A DNA stretch of 33,482 bases, taken from IMG/VR virus record IMGVR_UViG_3300032238_001132, positions 1 to 33,482 of that record. The stretch is one strand, 5' to 3'. The DNA comes from a virus. The notes below the pieces were generated by a model that saw only the letters and a program-made list of their open reading frames with translations, was not told the origin of the DNA and ran no database searches. Numbering within the stretch: position 1 is the first letter of the stretch; every line of letters begins with the position of its first letter. Shown piece after piece: positions 7,926 to 19,700 of the stretch. The position numbers and the translations under genes are program-made.

Positions 7926-10900
7926 GCTAATGCAATGCTCCGTAAATCTTTAAATCTTGGTGCATGTGCTTGATTAGTTCCTGACATTACAATTTTAATA
8001 GTATATCCGATAAAATCTCCAAGATTACTCGCACCAAAATTATATTCTACAAATTCATCATTTAAACTTGCAGAAACTTTAGTATCTGGTAGACCACTAT
8101 TTTTAGAGCGATCAATTACATCAAGGAATCCATCCTGATCAGTGTCAGTATTTAAATTATCATATCCTGGAAATAATTCAAAGGATTGTGCAACTTCACT
8201 CGAATCTGCTCTAATTAAACTATAGAGTACTCTAAAATCTGAACTCGAATGCCTATAAGCACTTACAATAACTTTAAGTGATGTTGCTGTGTTAGATAAT
8301 TTTACCGTGTTTGAAACATAAACCGCAGCATGAGGATCATCTGAAATACTATTAACTCTATTATCTGTTATATAATTTTTAATTGGGGAATTTAATCTAT
8401 TGTTATTAAACTTAACAGAAGATTTATCACATAAAATTAATGGAGAAACATTCTCATCAGTTGTTGATAAATTTAATTTCAATGTGAATGATTTATTTCT
8501 CAATAAAGATGATAGATAAGTTTGTTCATTGATATTTGAGCAAACAATCCTTGTGGAACTTAATTTATTTTCTTTTCCAAGTTCAACTGTCTCATAACCC
8601 TGATCTACAAATGATGTCTCATTTCCACTTACACTTGTTCCACTAACTGTTCTAATTTCAGCAGTTGTAGAGGTCGGAGTGGACGGATTAATTACATAAG
8701 CTTGGGGAGTTATGGAATTAAATTGTATGTTTTCTGTGGCAAGTACCTCACTTCCTCCACAGGTTGAGTTTGAATTGAATGATAATTGCGGAGAATTTGA
8801 TGCTGATACATCAATTGACCTATCTGTAGCATTAGCATCAAATGAAGTCATATCAATTTCTAGATAGTAACTATCAATATCAATATCAACATCACTAATA
8901 TCATGTGTTTTATTAATTCTTCTAAGAGATACACCATTAAGTTCATACTTATAAACTAATAAATCAGTATCAAAATCTCCAACTGAAGTTGAATCAATTC
9001 CCCTAACGATTCCACTTAGTAGTCCAGTACTAACTGAAGTATATTTAATAATTTCATTACCAATCATAACAAATCCTGGATTAGAAGAACTCACGCCCAA
9101 CCCTTCAAAAGTAGAAAAATCTGAGGTAGAATCAATACTAATTGAAGTATCTGTTTTACTTAATTTTTTGGATAATTTAGTTGGAGGTACATTGCTACCA
9201 ACATTATATAAAGTAACTTTATTATTTTTCGCATACATTCCATGATTATAGTGGTTTACCCCAATAAAATTGCCAGAAACAAATCCACCAAAATCTGTAG
9301 ATGATATGACATTTGTTCCAGCAAGAGATACTGAATTTCCAGAATTATCATAATATGTTAGTGATGAAATTCCTGAAGAAACAAAGGATTTTCCTTGAAC
9401 ATTGGAAAGATATAAAGTATCGACACCACTAATTGTTGAAATTGTAATAATTGAACTTGATCCCGATTCTGAAGGGAATGTAGAAGTTACAATTCCAACA
9501 GTGTCTCCTACAGCATAACCATTTCCTGGATATAAACTAGAAACTGCAGCTCCAGTAACTACACCATTATTTGCTGTAATATTTAATTTTAACCCACTGC
9601 CATTGCTATTAATATTATAAGTTTCTACACTTGCTGTAACAGTTCCTGTAGAATAATTTATACCACCTGTTGTAACTCCCACAGAGGAAGCAGAACTTCC
9701 TGTCCCAACGATATAACCATATTTGTAAAGTGCATTTGATGGAGATACTTTTCTACCTGTGGTTAAAATGCCAATAGTCGATGACGATTGAACTGTAGTT
9801 ATACCCACTTTTATTTGCTTAGGTAAAGAAACAAGTGGATCTGAATTTAATTTGGGAACAAAAGTATTACTTTCATTTAAAGTTGGATTATGGAAATATG
9901 CACTTCCTGTTTTTGCGGTAAATTTTGCCTTATATAATTTAAATTTTAAATCTTGATTTTGGTTTGCTGTCCAAATAGAACCATTTTGAGATTTGAAAAG
10001 ACTTCCTCCAAGATACTGGCTTGTATATTTAATAGATTGAGTATCTGGAAGGTTTTTTGTTTCAACAGTTTTGGTATCCCTTATAGCAGTCCAAACTTCA
10101 TACTGATCAGTTTGGGGGGCAAGTATAACTATTGCATATTCTAGATTAGGTTCGAGATAAATTGGATAGTCAAACGTTACTTTAGTTGCAACTGATGCAT
10201 CTGAAGATACCTCAACTTGATTAGGTTGTAAAGTAACTGGATTTCCTAAAATTTTCCTGGTAGGTGTTCCTAACTCAACTGTCCTAATTTCTATTGATAC
10301 AGGAGCGTTTCCAGAATCTTTATGTGCAAAGAATAAATCAACTGCTGTTAAATATGCACCATTTACATCTTCGGATGGTTTATTTCCATTTGAAACATCA
10401 CTAGATACAACTCCACCAACTGTAAAAGATTGTGCTAGAGGATCGGCATAGTAATTTGTGGTTACAGTTGTTATTATTTTTTGAACCTCTTCCCATGTTC
10501 CTTGTGACTTGTAGATAGTTTCTCCAGAAGATATTAATGAACTTCCTTCTAATGGAGTTTCATTTGTTGAACTTGAAGATAACTTATAAGTTTTTGATCC
10601 TGTTGATATTCTAACAGTAGGTTTTGGTTTTGTATTCGGATCTTTAAGGAAAAATGATCCAGATACGAATCCATTTTCATCACTAATTAATCTCAAATCT
10701 TTAACATAAGAAACAGCACCACTTGTTTGTCCAATTAATTTCATTCCGACTGAAAGATATCCAGAATATAAACCCTGAGCTTCTGCACATAATGAATTAA
10801 TATCAATGTTTAGAGTTTTTGACGATGAACTATATTCTGAAGGAATACTTTCAGTTGATGCATATGGATTAAGTGTATATGTATATGTTGGTTTATTGAA

Positions 10901-13900
10901 CGGACCTACTTTATGATTTGACTGTGCAACTCTGAATGAAATTGCAGATTTTAAAACTCCAGTTGAAGTTTTTACATATCCTATAACTTTTTCTCCAACT
11001 TTAAACGCAGATGAAGATCCATAGTTTTGGAGAGATGAATCACTTGCAATTTCAACTAATTTTGGAATAAAATCTACAGATCCGTTTCCATCTAAAAACT
11101 GATAGTATCTAGTTAAGGATTTTAAATTAACTACAGTAAATCCAGTATTTCTAGATCTCATGTATAATTCGCTACCTGTTTCTCTTATAACATCACGTGA
11201 AGATGTTGAAGTAGAACTTCCTTTATAAATTTTCCAACCACCATTAAGAGATACTTTTTGGGAATAACTTTCATAGACATTCGATAGTCTAATAGTTCTG
11301 ACCCAAGTATCACTTGCCGGAGTTAATTTTACATTACCATTATAAACAGTAACTTGAAATGGATTGACATTTTCCACTGTAGTTGCAAATAATTGCTCTA
11401 TCCAACCTACAGATTTATACTTTAGTGTTATAGCATCCCCAGTTTTTTGCACATTAGAATCAAATAAATCAAAATCTGTTGATAAATCCAAATTTTCATC
11501 TGTGATATTGGCAGAGGTTACTGGTTTAAGAGTTAATGAATTTGAATTTATTTTAGTAGTTAACTCTTTATTATCAGAATCAATATTTACTTCCGATAGT
11601 TCAAGATTTATTAAATTGGAATTTTTGAAATCATCAACAAAAAATCCAGTTTTAAATCTACTTATTCCCTGTGCATCTTTAATTTGTAGAGTTTGTGTAT
11701 TTAATTCAAGTAAAGAAAGTGAGGTAACTCTTTCTAAATTTTCAACGCGATCTTCAATCTTTCCAATATCTCTCATCGTATATCTTTTATTATCAACCAA
11801 AGATATTTTTATATCTTTTGGACTATAAAGATATGGAGGTAAATTAAAAGTTGCTATTTCAATAACATCACTTGGTTTATCTGGATCTTTTGGATTGGTT
11901 GAAGGATCTCCTTGAGAAATGGTAAACATTCCATTTTTATCAAGGAACAATTTATCAATTCTTCCAAGATAAAATTGATATCCAATTAATGCACTTTCAT
12001 TTGGTGATAGTATTATTTTTGGTTCAGTTCCAAAAGATCTTGAATTGAAATCAAATGGTGATGATGATGTGCTAGTAAATACTGAAACTCTTGGTCTAAA
12101 ATCCAAAGTATCAGTAACTCTTATATTATTTTTTCCAACATATGGAATATCTGATGAGTATCTTTCTGCAGTATAACTATCTACTGTAAATACATCTCCA
12201 GTATCATTTGCTGGAACTGAATAATAATCAAAAACTATTAATAATTTTCTAGATGGTGGACTTTCTCCAGAATTTCTAATTATTTTTGAATAATCATAAT
12301 ATTGGTCCTTCTGATTTTTATCTAAACTAAATTTATTGGTAACATTTTTAAATTTTCCGGGAATTATTGATGAAATTTGAGTATTAATATTTGATTCTTC
12401 AAAAATTACATCTTCTCCGTCAGAAAAAATATGAGTGTTTAAATAAATGATTCCTAAAGTATTTGTAGAAGGTTTGGAGACTATTCTTGCTACAGCATTA
12501 CTGATTTTACCAATAATATTTTCACCAATAATTGCATTTGTATCTACATTAACTAGAGAACTAAAAGATAATTGATTAAGTACTGGAGCATTCTTATCCA
12601 GAGATTCATAAATTGCGATAACATCAGAAACATCTGGATAATTTAAAGATATCTCTTCATCTTGAACTCTCAACCCATAATATTGATTATATGTCAATCC
12701 ATCATCAATAGAAGTGTTTATTCCAGTTCCTGATTCGGGATTTTTTGAAAAAGTTACATTAATAACTTTACTTCTATTAAATTGTTTTACTTTACTTTGA
12801 ATGGCGTTTTTAACAAAAGTCGCATTAATTACTGAAATTAATTTATTTGATACATTTGAAAAAGTAACTTGTGATGAATCTGCACTTAGAACTACTTCAT
12901 CTGAAGTTAATTTATCAATTGTGCCATCTGCATAAAATATGGAATATCTTTCCGCATCAAACGCTGCAAATTTGGCAGATGATGTACTTATTCCAAGATT
13001 GAAGTTAGATGTATTTACAGTTAATTTTTTTCCTGACGGTGTTAATGATCCTGTAGACTGTGCTGAAAAAATTATTGTTGATGCACTTAAATCTGTGGAG
13101 GAAATATTAGAATTTGGCAATTCTGCATATAAAAATCCCTTATCTACGTTTCTAATCCTTCCTACACCTAGTGCATATGGTCCACTATACTGGGTGGTTG
13201 GTAATGAACCATCAGAAACACCTGGAACATCAGAAACTGCCTGTAGGGTCATAGAGACCAGACTTGGATCTATGGATACAACTTTATTATATGTTTCTGT
13301 TGTTATTCCGGGTTTTTGATATCTGATAATATTATCTGTTTTAATTCCTGCAAAAGTATATGGGGAAGAAATTGTTGCTGTGCTTATTGTGCCACCACCA
13401 GAGGCACTAATTGTTATTGTTTCTTGTCTAGTTGTTCTTTTTAATTTTATATCGCAGAGAAATGAGGTAGAAAATCCAGAAATAGAAGTTGGTTGATATG
13501 TAGACTTAATGTCTTCACCAGTATAAACTTTTATTGAACTTATAGTTCTAGGATATAACTCAACGTTATTAATTGTAATTTGTTCACCAACTATAAATGA
13601 TCCTGATGTTTGACTAAGAGAAATTTTAGTTGAGTTGTCACCAGAAAATGTAGCATAACCGCTTGCTCCACTACTCTTACCTTTCACAAAAGAAGATGCT
13701 GGTAACTGAGAAGAAGAAATTGCTTGATTTAAAAATAATTCTGTGTAAGTTTGTATATCGTATAAGTATAAATCCCAACTAGTAGATGCATTCGAATATG
13801 TGGCATCAGTAAGATTAAAATTATAAACTCTTGCAGATCCTACAGTATTTCCAGATCCAACAAGATTGCTATTTTTTCTACTTCCTTGAAGATATATGAT

Positions 13901-15145
13901 TTGCTTTTGTAATGGTGCTCCAGATACATTATTAACTCTTAGTAAATTACCCATTTCAAATGGAATACTTACCGAAGATGTAGATTGTTTTGTTCTTGGT
14001 TTTGGTAAATCTACAATTTCAATTCCAGTTTTTTCAATATCATATCCCTTCACATATGCCTTTCCTGGAGAAATCTTAACACACATTAGATCATCTGATG
14101 GAGTGTTTCCTTCTGAGGTCTTTTCAGTATCAAAAAATAGACCATCATTTCCAAGTCTATTATTCAATGAATTGTTTAATGAAAAATCAAATGGAGTTAC
14201 AACATAATTACCAGATTCATCATAAGTTCTTTGTGCTAGATAATCTCTTATATTAGAATATGTTGTTTTAGTTTCTAGTTTGTTAATAGTTCCATCTTCA
14301 ATTCTTAATAATTCAACAAAATCTGTATCATTATTATCTGTTAAAAATCTTTTTGTTAAGGTCAAACTAATTTTAAATCTATCAGCACCAGGTGCTGCAT
14401 AGTTTGTAAATCCTTTTGCATTATCGTACAATGAAGAATCATCACTTGAAGTAATAATTTGTTCGTCAATTTTTAATCCCACTCTATATGAGGGAGAATT
14501 TGTGTAATAATCTAATATAATTGTTTGTTTTGCTACTCTAACAAAACTACCTCTTATAAAATATATGCCATAATTTATAGATACTGCTGACCCAATAGAT
14601 GTTGCATTTGTAGAAATTGTGCTTGCAAAAGGAGTTCCTGCACTTATAACACTACTTTGATATGCAACATCTTCTTCTACATAAAGAGATTCATTATCTT
14701 TAAAACTACTAATTTCAAAATTTGAGTCAGAATCATTATATTTCACATATAAAGTTATGTATTCAACTTCAGAGTTTGGTAGTTGGACTAATTTAACAGA
14801 AGCACTTACGCCAGAGTCTCTGCCTATAATTTTTTTACCAATATATTGATTTATGTAATTTTCAATATCAATACCGTATTGGAGGGGATTTAATTTAACT
14901 GCATGAAATTGTCCATCATAAGTTATACCTCCAGGTATAACGACAGACCCATCTTTAAAAATACTATTTCCAAAGGATTCTACTTGATCTTGCAATATTG
15001 ATTGTAGAGTATTAAGTTCCCGAGCCTGTACTGCTCTTCCTGGATTAAATAAAACTTTGTAATAATTTTTATCTTTAGCACCTATTTCAGACTCTGAAAA
15101 GTCATCGAAATATGGATTTAAGTTTAGATTAGTTTTTTGGGACAT
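7922..15145 (-). CDS. Giant DUF4815-type virion structural protein at the gp9-12 position
   Basis: The protein has 2407 residues. The N-terminus (LNPYFDDFSESE, YYKVLFNPGRAVQARELNTL, SIFKDGSVVIPGG) matches the DUF4815 family of cyanophage tail proteins. A long beta-rich middle follows. Residues about 1818-1915 carry a degenerate GxGY repeat. Residues about 2015-2060 have the MIGNEIIKYTSV...GIVRG module also found in the gp7-like protein. Near the C-terminus DTDQDGFLDVIDRS looks like a calcium-binding DxDxDG loop. Between gp8 and the neck genes it takes the place of T4 genes 9-12, so a baseplate-periphery or fibre-attachment role is likely. Its ATG is 2 bases after the gp8 stop. Confidence 0.85.
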   Translation of the reverse strand: MSQKTNLNLNPYFDDFSESEIGAKDKNYYKVLFNPGRAVQARELNTLQSILQDQVESFGNSIFKDGSVVIPGGITYDGQFHAVKLNPLQYGIDIENYINQYIGKKIIGRDSGVSASVKLVQLPNSEVEYITLYVKYNDSDSNFEISSFKDNESLYVEEDVAYQSSVISAGTPFASTISTNATSIGSAVSINYGIYFIRGSFVRVAKQTIILDYYTNSPSYRVGLKIDEQIITSSDDSSLYDNAKGFTNYAAPGADRFKISLTLTKRFLTDNNDTDFVELLRIEDGTINKLETKTTYSNIRDYLAQRTYDESGNYVVTPFDFSLNNSLNNRLGNDGLFFDTEKTSEGNTPSDDLMCVKISPGKAYVKGYDIEKTGIEIVDLPKPRTKQSTSSVSIPFEMGNLLRVNNVSGAPLQKQIIYLQGSRKNSNLVGSGNTVGSARVYNFNLTDATYSNASTSWDLYLYDIQTYTELFLNQAISSSQLPASSFVKGKSSGASGYATFSGDNSTKISLSQTSGSFIVGEQITINNVELYPRTISSIKVYTGEDIKSTYQPTSISGFSTSFLCDIKLKRTTRQETITISASGGGTISTATISSPYTFAGIKTDNIIRYQKPGITTETYNKVVSIDPSLVSMTLQAVSDVPGVSDGSLPTTQYSGPYALGVGRIRNVDKGFLYAELPNSNISSTDLSASTIIFSAQSTGSLTPSGKKLTVNTSNFNLGISTSSAKFAAFDAERYSIFYADGTIDKLTSDEVVLSADSSQVTFSNVSNKLISVINATFVKNAIQSKVKQFNRSKVINVTFSKNPESGTGINTSIDDGLTYNQYYGLRVQDEEISLNYPDVSDVIAIYESLDKNAPVLNQLSFSSLVNVDTNAIIGENIIGKISNAVARIVSKPSTNTLGIIYLNTHIFSDGEDVIFEESNINTQISSIIPGKFKNVTNKFSLDKNQKDQYYDYSKIIRNSGESPPSRKLLIVFDYYSVPANDTGDVFTVDSYTAERYSSDIPYVGKNNIRVTDTLDFRPRVSVFTSTSSSPFDFNSRSFGTEPKIILSPNESALIGYQFYLGRIDKLFLDKNGMFTISQGDPSTNPKDPDKPSDVIEIATFNLPPYLYSPKDIKISLVDNKRYTMRDIGKIEDRVENLERVTSLSLLELNTQTLQIKDAQGISRFKTGFFVDDFKNSNLINLELSEVNIDSDNKELTTKINSNSLTLKPVTSANITDENLDLSTDFDLFDSNVQKTGDAITLKYKSVGWIEQLFATTVENVNPFQVTVYNGNVKLTPASDTWVRTIRLSNVYESYSQKVSLNGGWKIYKGSSTSTSSRDVIRETGSELYMRSRNTGFTVVNLKSLTRYYQFLDGNGSVDFIPKLVEIASDSSLQNYGSSSAFKVGEKVIGYVKTSTGVLKSAISFRVAQSNHKVGPFNKPTYTYTLNPYASTESIPSEYSSSSKTLNIDINSLCAEAQGLYSGYLSVGMKLIGQTSGAVSYVKDLRLISDENGFVSGSFFLKDPNTKPKPTVRISTGSKTYKLSSSSTNETPLEGSSLISSGETIYKSQGTWEEVQKIITTVTTNYYADPLAQSFTVGGVVSSDVSNGNKPSEDVNGAYLTAVDLFFAHKDSGNAPVSIEIRTVELGTPTRKILGNPVTLQPNQVEVSSDASVATKVTFDYPIYLEPNLEYAIVILAPQTDQYEVWTAIRDTKTVETKNLPDTQSIKYTSQYLGGSLFKSQNGSIWTANQNQDLKFKLYKAKFTAKTGSAYFHNPTLNESNTFVPKLNSDPLVSLPKQIKVGITTVQSSSTIGILTTGRKVSPSNALYKYGYIVGTGSSASSVGVTTGGINYSTGTVTASVETYNINSNGSGLKLNITANNGVVTGAAVSSLYPGNGYAVGDTVGIVTSTFPSESGSSSIITISTISGVDTLYLSNVQGKSFVSSGISSLTYYDNSGNSVSLAGTNVISSTDFGGFVSGNFIGVNHYNHGMYAKNNKVTLYNVGSNVPPTKLSKKLSKTDTSISIDSTSDFSTFEGLGVSSSNPGFVMIGNEIIKYTSVSTGLLSGIVRGIDSTSVGDFDTDLLVYKYELNGVSLRRINKTHDISDVDIDIDSYYLEIDMTSFDANATDRSIDVSASNSPQLSFNSNSTCGGSEVLATENIQFNSITPQAYVINPSTPTSTTAEIRTVSGTSVSGNETSFVDQGYETVELGKENKLSSTRIVCSNINEQTYLSSLLRNKSFTLKLNLSTTDENVSPLILCDKSSVKFNNNRLNSPIKNYITDNRVNSISDDPHAAVYVSNTVKLSNTATSLKVIVSAYRHSSSDFRVLYSLIRADSSEVAQSFELFPGYDNLNTDTDQDGFLDVIDRSKNSGLPDTKVSASLNDEFVEYNFGASNLGDFIGYTIKIVMSGTNQAHAPRFKDLRSIALA

Positions 15146-15147
15146 TT

Positions 15148-16734
15148 TTAAAATTCCAGGATGATTTTAACGTCTTCTTTTTGTCTTAGACTTCTTGAAA
15201 CTGTTGGTCTATTATCAATATAAACTATATATCCAGACTTATTATTTATTTGAGGTTTTGCAATTCCTTGTGTAAAAGTAATTCCAAGATTTATAATTTT
15301 GTTTGCTATTGTAATTTTATTGTTTGAAAATGATGTATCAATGCTAGCATTAAATCCATCACCAGTTATTTGCAAATTACTATCAGCAACAAATTCTACA
15401 GAATTTCCGTTTCCATTGAAAAAAGACGACACTCCAACAAAATCTTTATAATCTTCTCCTCCTCCACCACCAAGATATAATGATCTATCTTGATAATATT
15501 TTAAAACTTTTGTTTGTGAATCATAAGAAACTACATATCCAACTGCTTTTTTTCCAGTAGTTGAATTAAACTGAAATATTTTTGAACCAACTGAAATTGT
15601 AGCATTTGATGGAGTAATTGAAGATAATTTCAAAGCATAAACTGCAGAAAAATCACTTGAATTATATATTGATGTATTAATACCTGCGGAATCATACACA
15701 GTTGGATTTTTTATAATTCCAATTTGAGCAAACTTAGAATCAATTGGAAAATTTTTGGTAGAATCATCAAAACGTATGTAAACTATAATTCTATCAGAAC
15801 CTAGTTCTTTATAAAGATCATAACCATGACCTTTAGATGGTGGAATAATTGGAATTAATTCTGCATAGGTTGATGGTGTACTTGAAGAATTAGTTCCAAG
15901 ATCGACAAGTGCATATGTATAATTTTTTCCACCAGAAGTGACTATAGCATCAGTGATTTTTTGCTGAGACTGATCAACTTGTAAAGAAACTTTCCCTCCA
16001 GAACCATCACCAACTAAATTGCAAGATTGTCCAGATTGTAAATTATATCCAACCCCACCATTTTTAATAAAGACTTTTTTTATTTGGTTATCGTTTAAAG
16101 ATGAATCTCCATTCTCTCTTACTGCAGTAATCTGTGGATCGGAGGACGAACTCCAATCATTGGGTAATGTAACATACTCTGTAGTATCAAATTTTATGAT
16201 GTCACTTGGAGAAATAGTATACAAATATTTCCAAACATACCCATCACTGAGTTTAGATGGTTCCAAATCAGTAAATGTTGGTTCTACTTGAGATGAATTT
16301 CCTGTCGATTTAATTCCGGATGATCCATTATCAATACAAATATAAACCTTATAATCCGAATTAATTACATAATAATTAGCATCATATAATCTCATCGATC
16401 CAGTTACTGGAGATGGGTTTAGAACACTATAATCTGGTCTATACATTTCATACTGTTGACCAGAATTCCAATCAATTTTTCTAATTGCTCTTCTAACGTT
16501 AGCACTTGTAATTTGCTTACCAAATAGAATAGTAGATTCGGAATGATTTAAGTAGTCAATATTATCAATTGGGTTTGGTGGATTTGAATCCCAAGAAGAA
16601 TTTCTTCCAAATCCTGATGCTGTTGGATTTGTTAATCCAACAAAAACATAATAAGAATTATTTGAATTTTGAATCGAATCTACAAAATTAGAAGCGTTCA
16701 ATATTCTAAATTGATCTGTTACAAATGCAGACAT
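15148..16734 (-). CDS. 8: Baseplate wedge protein gp8
   Basis: The length is 528 residues (T4 gp8 has 334). Both ends resemble T4 gp8: near the start FRILNASNFVDSI..., SSWDSNPPNPIDNIDY, VRRAIRKIDWNSG and LSDGYVWKYLYTISPSDII, and at the end GYIVYIDNRPTVSRSLRQKE then DVKIILEF. The extra ~190 residues lie in the middle and include two GxGY/GGKNY elements (GGVGYNLQSGQ at 226, SGGKNYTYALVDLG at 267) and a Gly-rich loop at 422-426. gp8 forms dimers in each baseplate wedge, binding gp7 and gp6. It has its own late promoter 19 bases upstream of the ATG. Confidence 0.92.
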   Translation of the reverse strand: MSAFVTDQFRILNASNFVDSIQNSNNSYYVFVGLTNPTASGFGRNSSWDSNPPNPIDNIDYLNHSESTILFGKQITSANVRRAIRKIDWNSGQQYEMYRPDYSVLNPSPVTGSMRLYDANYYVINSDYKVYICIDNGSSGIKSTGNSSQVEPTFTDLEPSKLSDGYVWKYLYTISPSDIIKFDTTEYVTLPNDWSSSSDPQITAVRENGDSSLNDNQIKKVFIKNGGVGYNLQSGQSCNLVGDGSGGKVSLQVDQSQQKITDAIVTSGGKNYTYALVDLGTNSSSTPSTYAELIPIIPPSKGHGYDLYKELGSDRIIVYIRFDDSTKNFPIDSKFAQIGIIKNPTVYDSAGINTSIYNSSDFSAVYALKLSSITPSNATISVGSKIFQFNSTTGKKAVGYVVSYDSQTKVLKYYQDRSLYLGGGGGEDYKDFVGVSSFFNGNGNSVEFVADSNLQITGDGFNASIDTSFSNNKITIANKIINLGITFTQGIAKPQINNKSGYIVYIDNRPTVSRSLRQKEDVKIILEF

Positions 16735-16753
16735 TTTAAAATAGTTTTTTTTG

Positions 16754-16761
16754 TATTTATA
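16754..16761 (-). promoter_or_regulatory. T4-type late promoter (TATAAATA) before gp8
   Basis: The minus strand reads ATATAAATAC, an exact TATAAATA, ending 19 bases before the gp8 ATG and touching the 27-base gap after the giant gp7-like gene. It would allow gp8 and the downstream giant gene to be made independently of the 10.9-kb gene upstream. Confidence 0.75.
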
Positions 16762-19700
16762 TTAAATGGTAAAACTCTTTTTAATTGGACCAATATTTCT
16801 TAGTCCAAACCCTCTTCTTTGAATTGTTGGGAAAGTTGAAAGTCCAGAATTAACTAGATATCCAGATACTGATATTGATATTGGATTTGTCGATCTGGTA
16901 AAATTATAAATTCTACCCCAAGAGAACTTACCAACAGTATTTCCAGTTGTTGCAATTCCAACTACCGAAGAAGAATTTGATATATTGCAAGTTATAATTC
17001 CTACATTAGGATTAAATGCACTAATATAATAGATATTATCCAAAAATATGGTGCTGACACCTAAGGTATTAGAACTATTATCTAAAGTAGTGGTTCCACT
17101 ACCAACAGATGTATTGTAAATGTAAATTGGATATCCAGTTGATAATCCTGCAAATGGCGATAGTGACGGATCTAAAGTAAATTTCAATGCAAGATTTGTG
17201 CCAATTCCAGTAGTTGTTGAAATTGCAACAATATTTCCAAATGATCCACCAATTCCCGCAATATTTTTAATATTTTCATAGGATCCTGATGGCACTGGAG
17301 CAATAACTTTTGGTGGATTTAATGAACTGTATCCAAAACCAGGATTTATTATTGTCACTGCTCCAGTTAACGATCCATTAGAAATAGATGCAGTTGCAGT
17401 TGCAGTAGTAATTCCTGGAGAGGAAAATATAACACTAGGAAAAACATTATATCCATATCCTGGACTTACAATTGTGACTGAAGTTACAGCACCATTAGTT
17501 ATATTTGCTGTTCCTGTTGCAGTAGATCCAATTCCAACTCCAATGATTTTGGGATTTTCAAATCTGACAGTTGGTGGTGAATTATATTGATATCCACCAT
17601 AAGTAATAATAACGTCTGTAACAATACCAGAAGATCCGGTAATTGCGTATCCAATAGCAGACTTACCTACAGGAGAGGAAATTTTTATATGTGTTGTTGT
17701 TCCAACATACCCACTTCCAACATCATTGATAGTCAGTGATTGAATAGTTCCTGCAGCAGACACAGTTGCTGTAATTGCCGCTGAAACGGGATCTGTAGAT
17801 CCAGAAATTATTATTCCATCAAATTTAATTGGAGAATCATAACCAAATAAATTTACATTATCTACAAAAATTTGATTATCTGAAGTAGTTATATTTCTTA
17901 TAATTTTTGCTGTTGGATACACTTGAGATTCATTTATATCTCTTGTTTTGTATATAATTTGCCCATCTACAATTTTATCAGTTTTTTGCTTTGTCCAACT
18001 TAAATTAAGTGGTTTATTTGCCTGCAGATCAATCCCTTGTCTAATATAATCATTTGTTTGAATTTTATCAGATGATGAAATATCAACAACGTCTCTTGAA
18101 TCTTGAGTAGTTGTAACTCCCAAATAATTATTATTACTAAAAGATTTTACAGAATCTCCAATTTTAATAGTTTCATTAATATTAACTAATGTACTATCAG
18201 AGTTACTTCCTCTATAAAAGAAAATAGAAACGATATCTTCAAGTTTTGGTGCTTGAGTAAATGTGAATGAAGTTCCACCATTAAATTGATATGCTACACC
18301 AGGTTGTTGAAGAATTCCATTTATAAAAATAATTAAAAGATTATTAAAATCAATTAGTTGAGAATCATTATTGGAGGAATTCTTTTCAAAACTTAAGAGT
18401 TGTGAATTATAATAAAGTGGAAATCTTGTCCTAACTCCATCTTGATATAGTTTTACACTATCAATATAATCCATTTCTCCAAATTGCCATGCTGAGAATG
18501 AATCTGTGAAAGTCTCTAAAACTGTTAATTGAAACTCTGACACTGGATATGAAAGTCCATAATCAGTAACTAAACCAACTGCTTTAATTACATCACCACG
18601 TTTAAATCCATATCCACTTCTAACAATTTTAAAACCAGTAACTTCAAATAAAGTTGAACCTATTCCTGTCGTTGAACTAGCACCAACTTCAATATTGAGT
18701 AATAATCCAACACCAGTTTCAGTTGTTGATCCAACACTTAATCTAGAAACTCCAGTAACAGGTAAATTACTATAACTCGGTGGTGATATGCTAATAGTTG
18801 GATTAGTGTATCCAGAACCACCATTTACAATGCTAAAAGATAATGTTCCTCCAGCACCAACAGATGCTGTAATTGTTGCTCCTGTCCCCGTATGACCGCT
18901 TTCAGTTACTGCGATTGAAACTGGACTTCTATAACCAGATCCCCAGTTTCCTTTTGTCCCAATACCAATAGAAACAATAGATCCACCAGAAATAATAGCA
19001 GTAACAGAAGCACCTACCAAAGATGCATATCCAAGACCAGGTGTAGATCCTAATGATACAATCATCCCACCTCTAGGAAGTTGGTTTAAGTTGACATCAG
19101 AATATGATATAAAAATAGAACCATTGGATGAAGTAATTCCAGAGAATACTATACTAGTAATTCCAACTGAAGAATTTTCTACAATTTTGAAATTATTATT
19201 TGTATTATTTTCTGTAGTTGGTGTTTGGAATATACCATTTATGAATACTATTCCATTTCCACCAATACTACCCAAACCAACTGTATTAATTCCATTTGTA
19301 GTTAAAGTATAAGTTTGCCCTATTCCAGTAAATTTTTCCGAAATATTATCAAATATTTGATTACTAGTATAGTCATTTTTAAGAAAAACTCTCCCATTAA
19401 AATAAGATTTTGGTTCTGGTAAATTATAGGTATCTGTATATGTCTGAGTTCCAGCATTTCCTCTTGGTGGATCAGTAAAATAAATTTTATTTCTAACAAT
19501 ATTAAATGATCCTCTGTATAAAGATGCTAAACTAGAATTTGAATGGGAAGTTGCAGAAGTGCCCACAAATCCCCTTTGAACAGAAACTAGTGGAAAAGTT
19601 CCTGTAAAGGAAATTGGACCACTAACTGTAGTCCCAAGTCCAACATTAATAACTTTCATATATTCATTATCAATTTTCAACAAATCACCAAGAGAAATTG

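Noticed and set aside
11364-11828. Plus-strand open frame of 154 codons
   Set aside because: It lies wholly inside the 2407-aa gene on the other strand, has a composition typical of reversed coding sequence and resembles no family. The same applies to the other plus-strand frames in the window.
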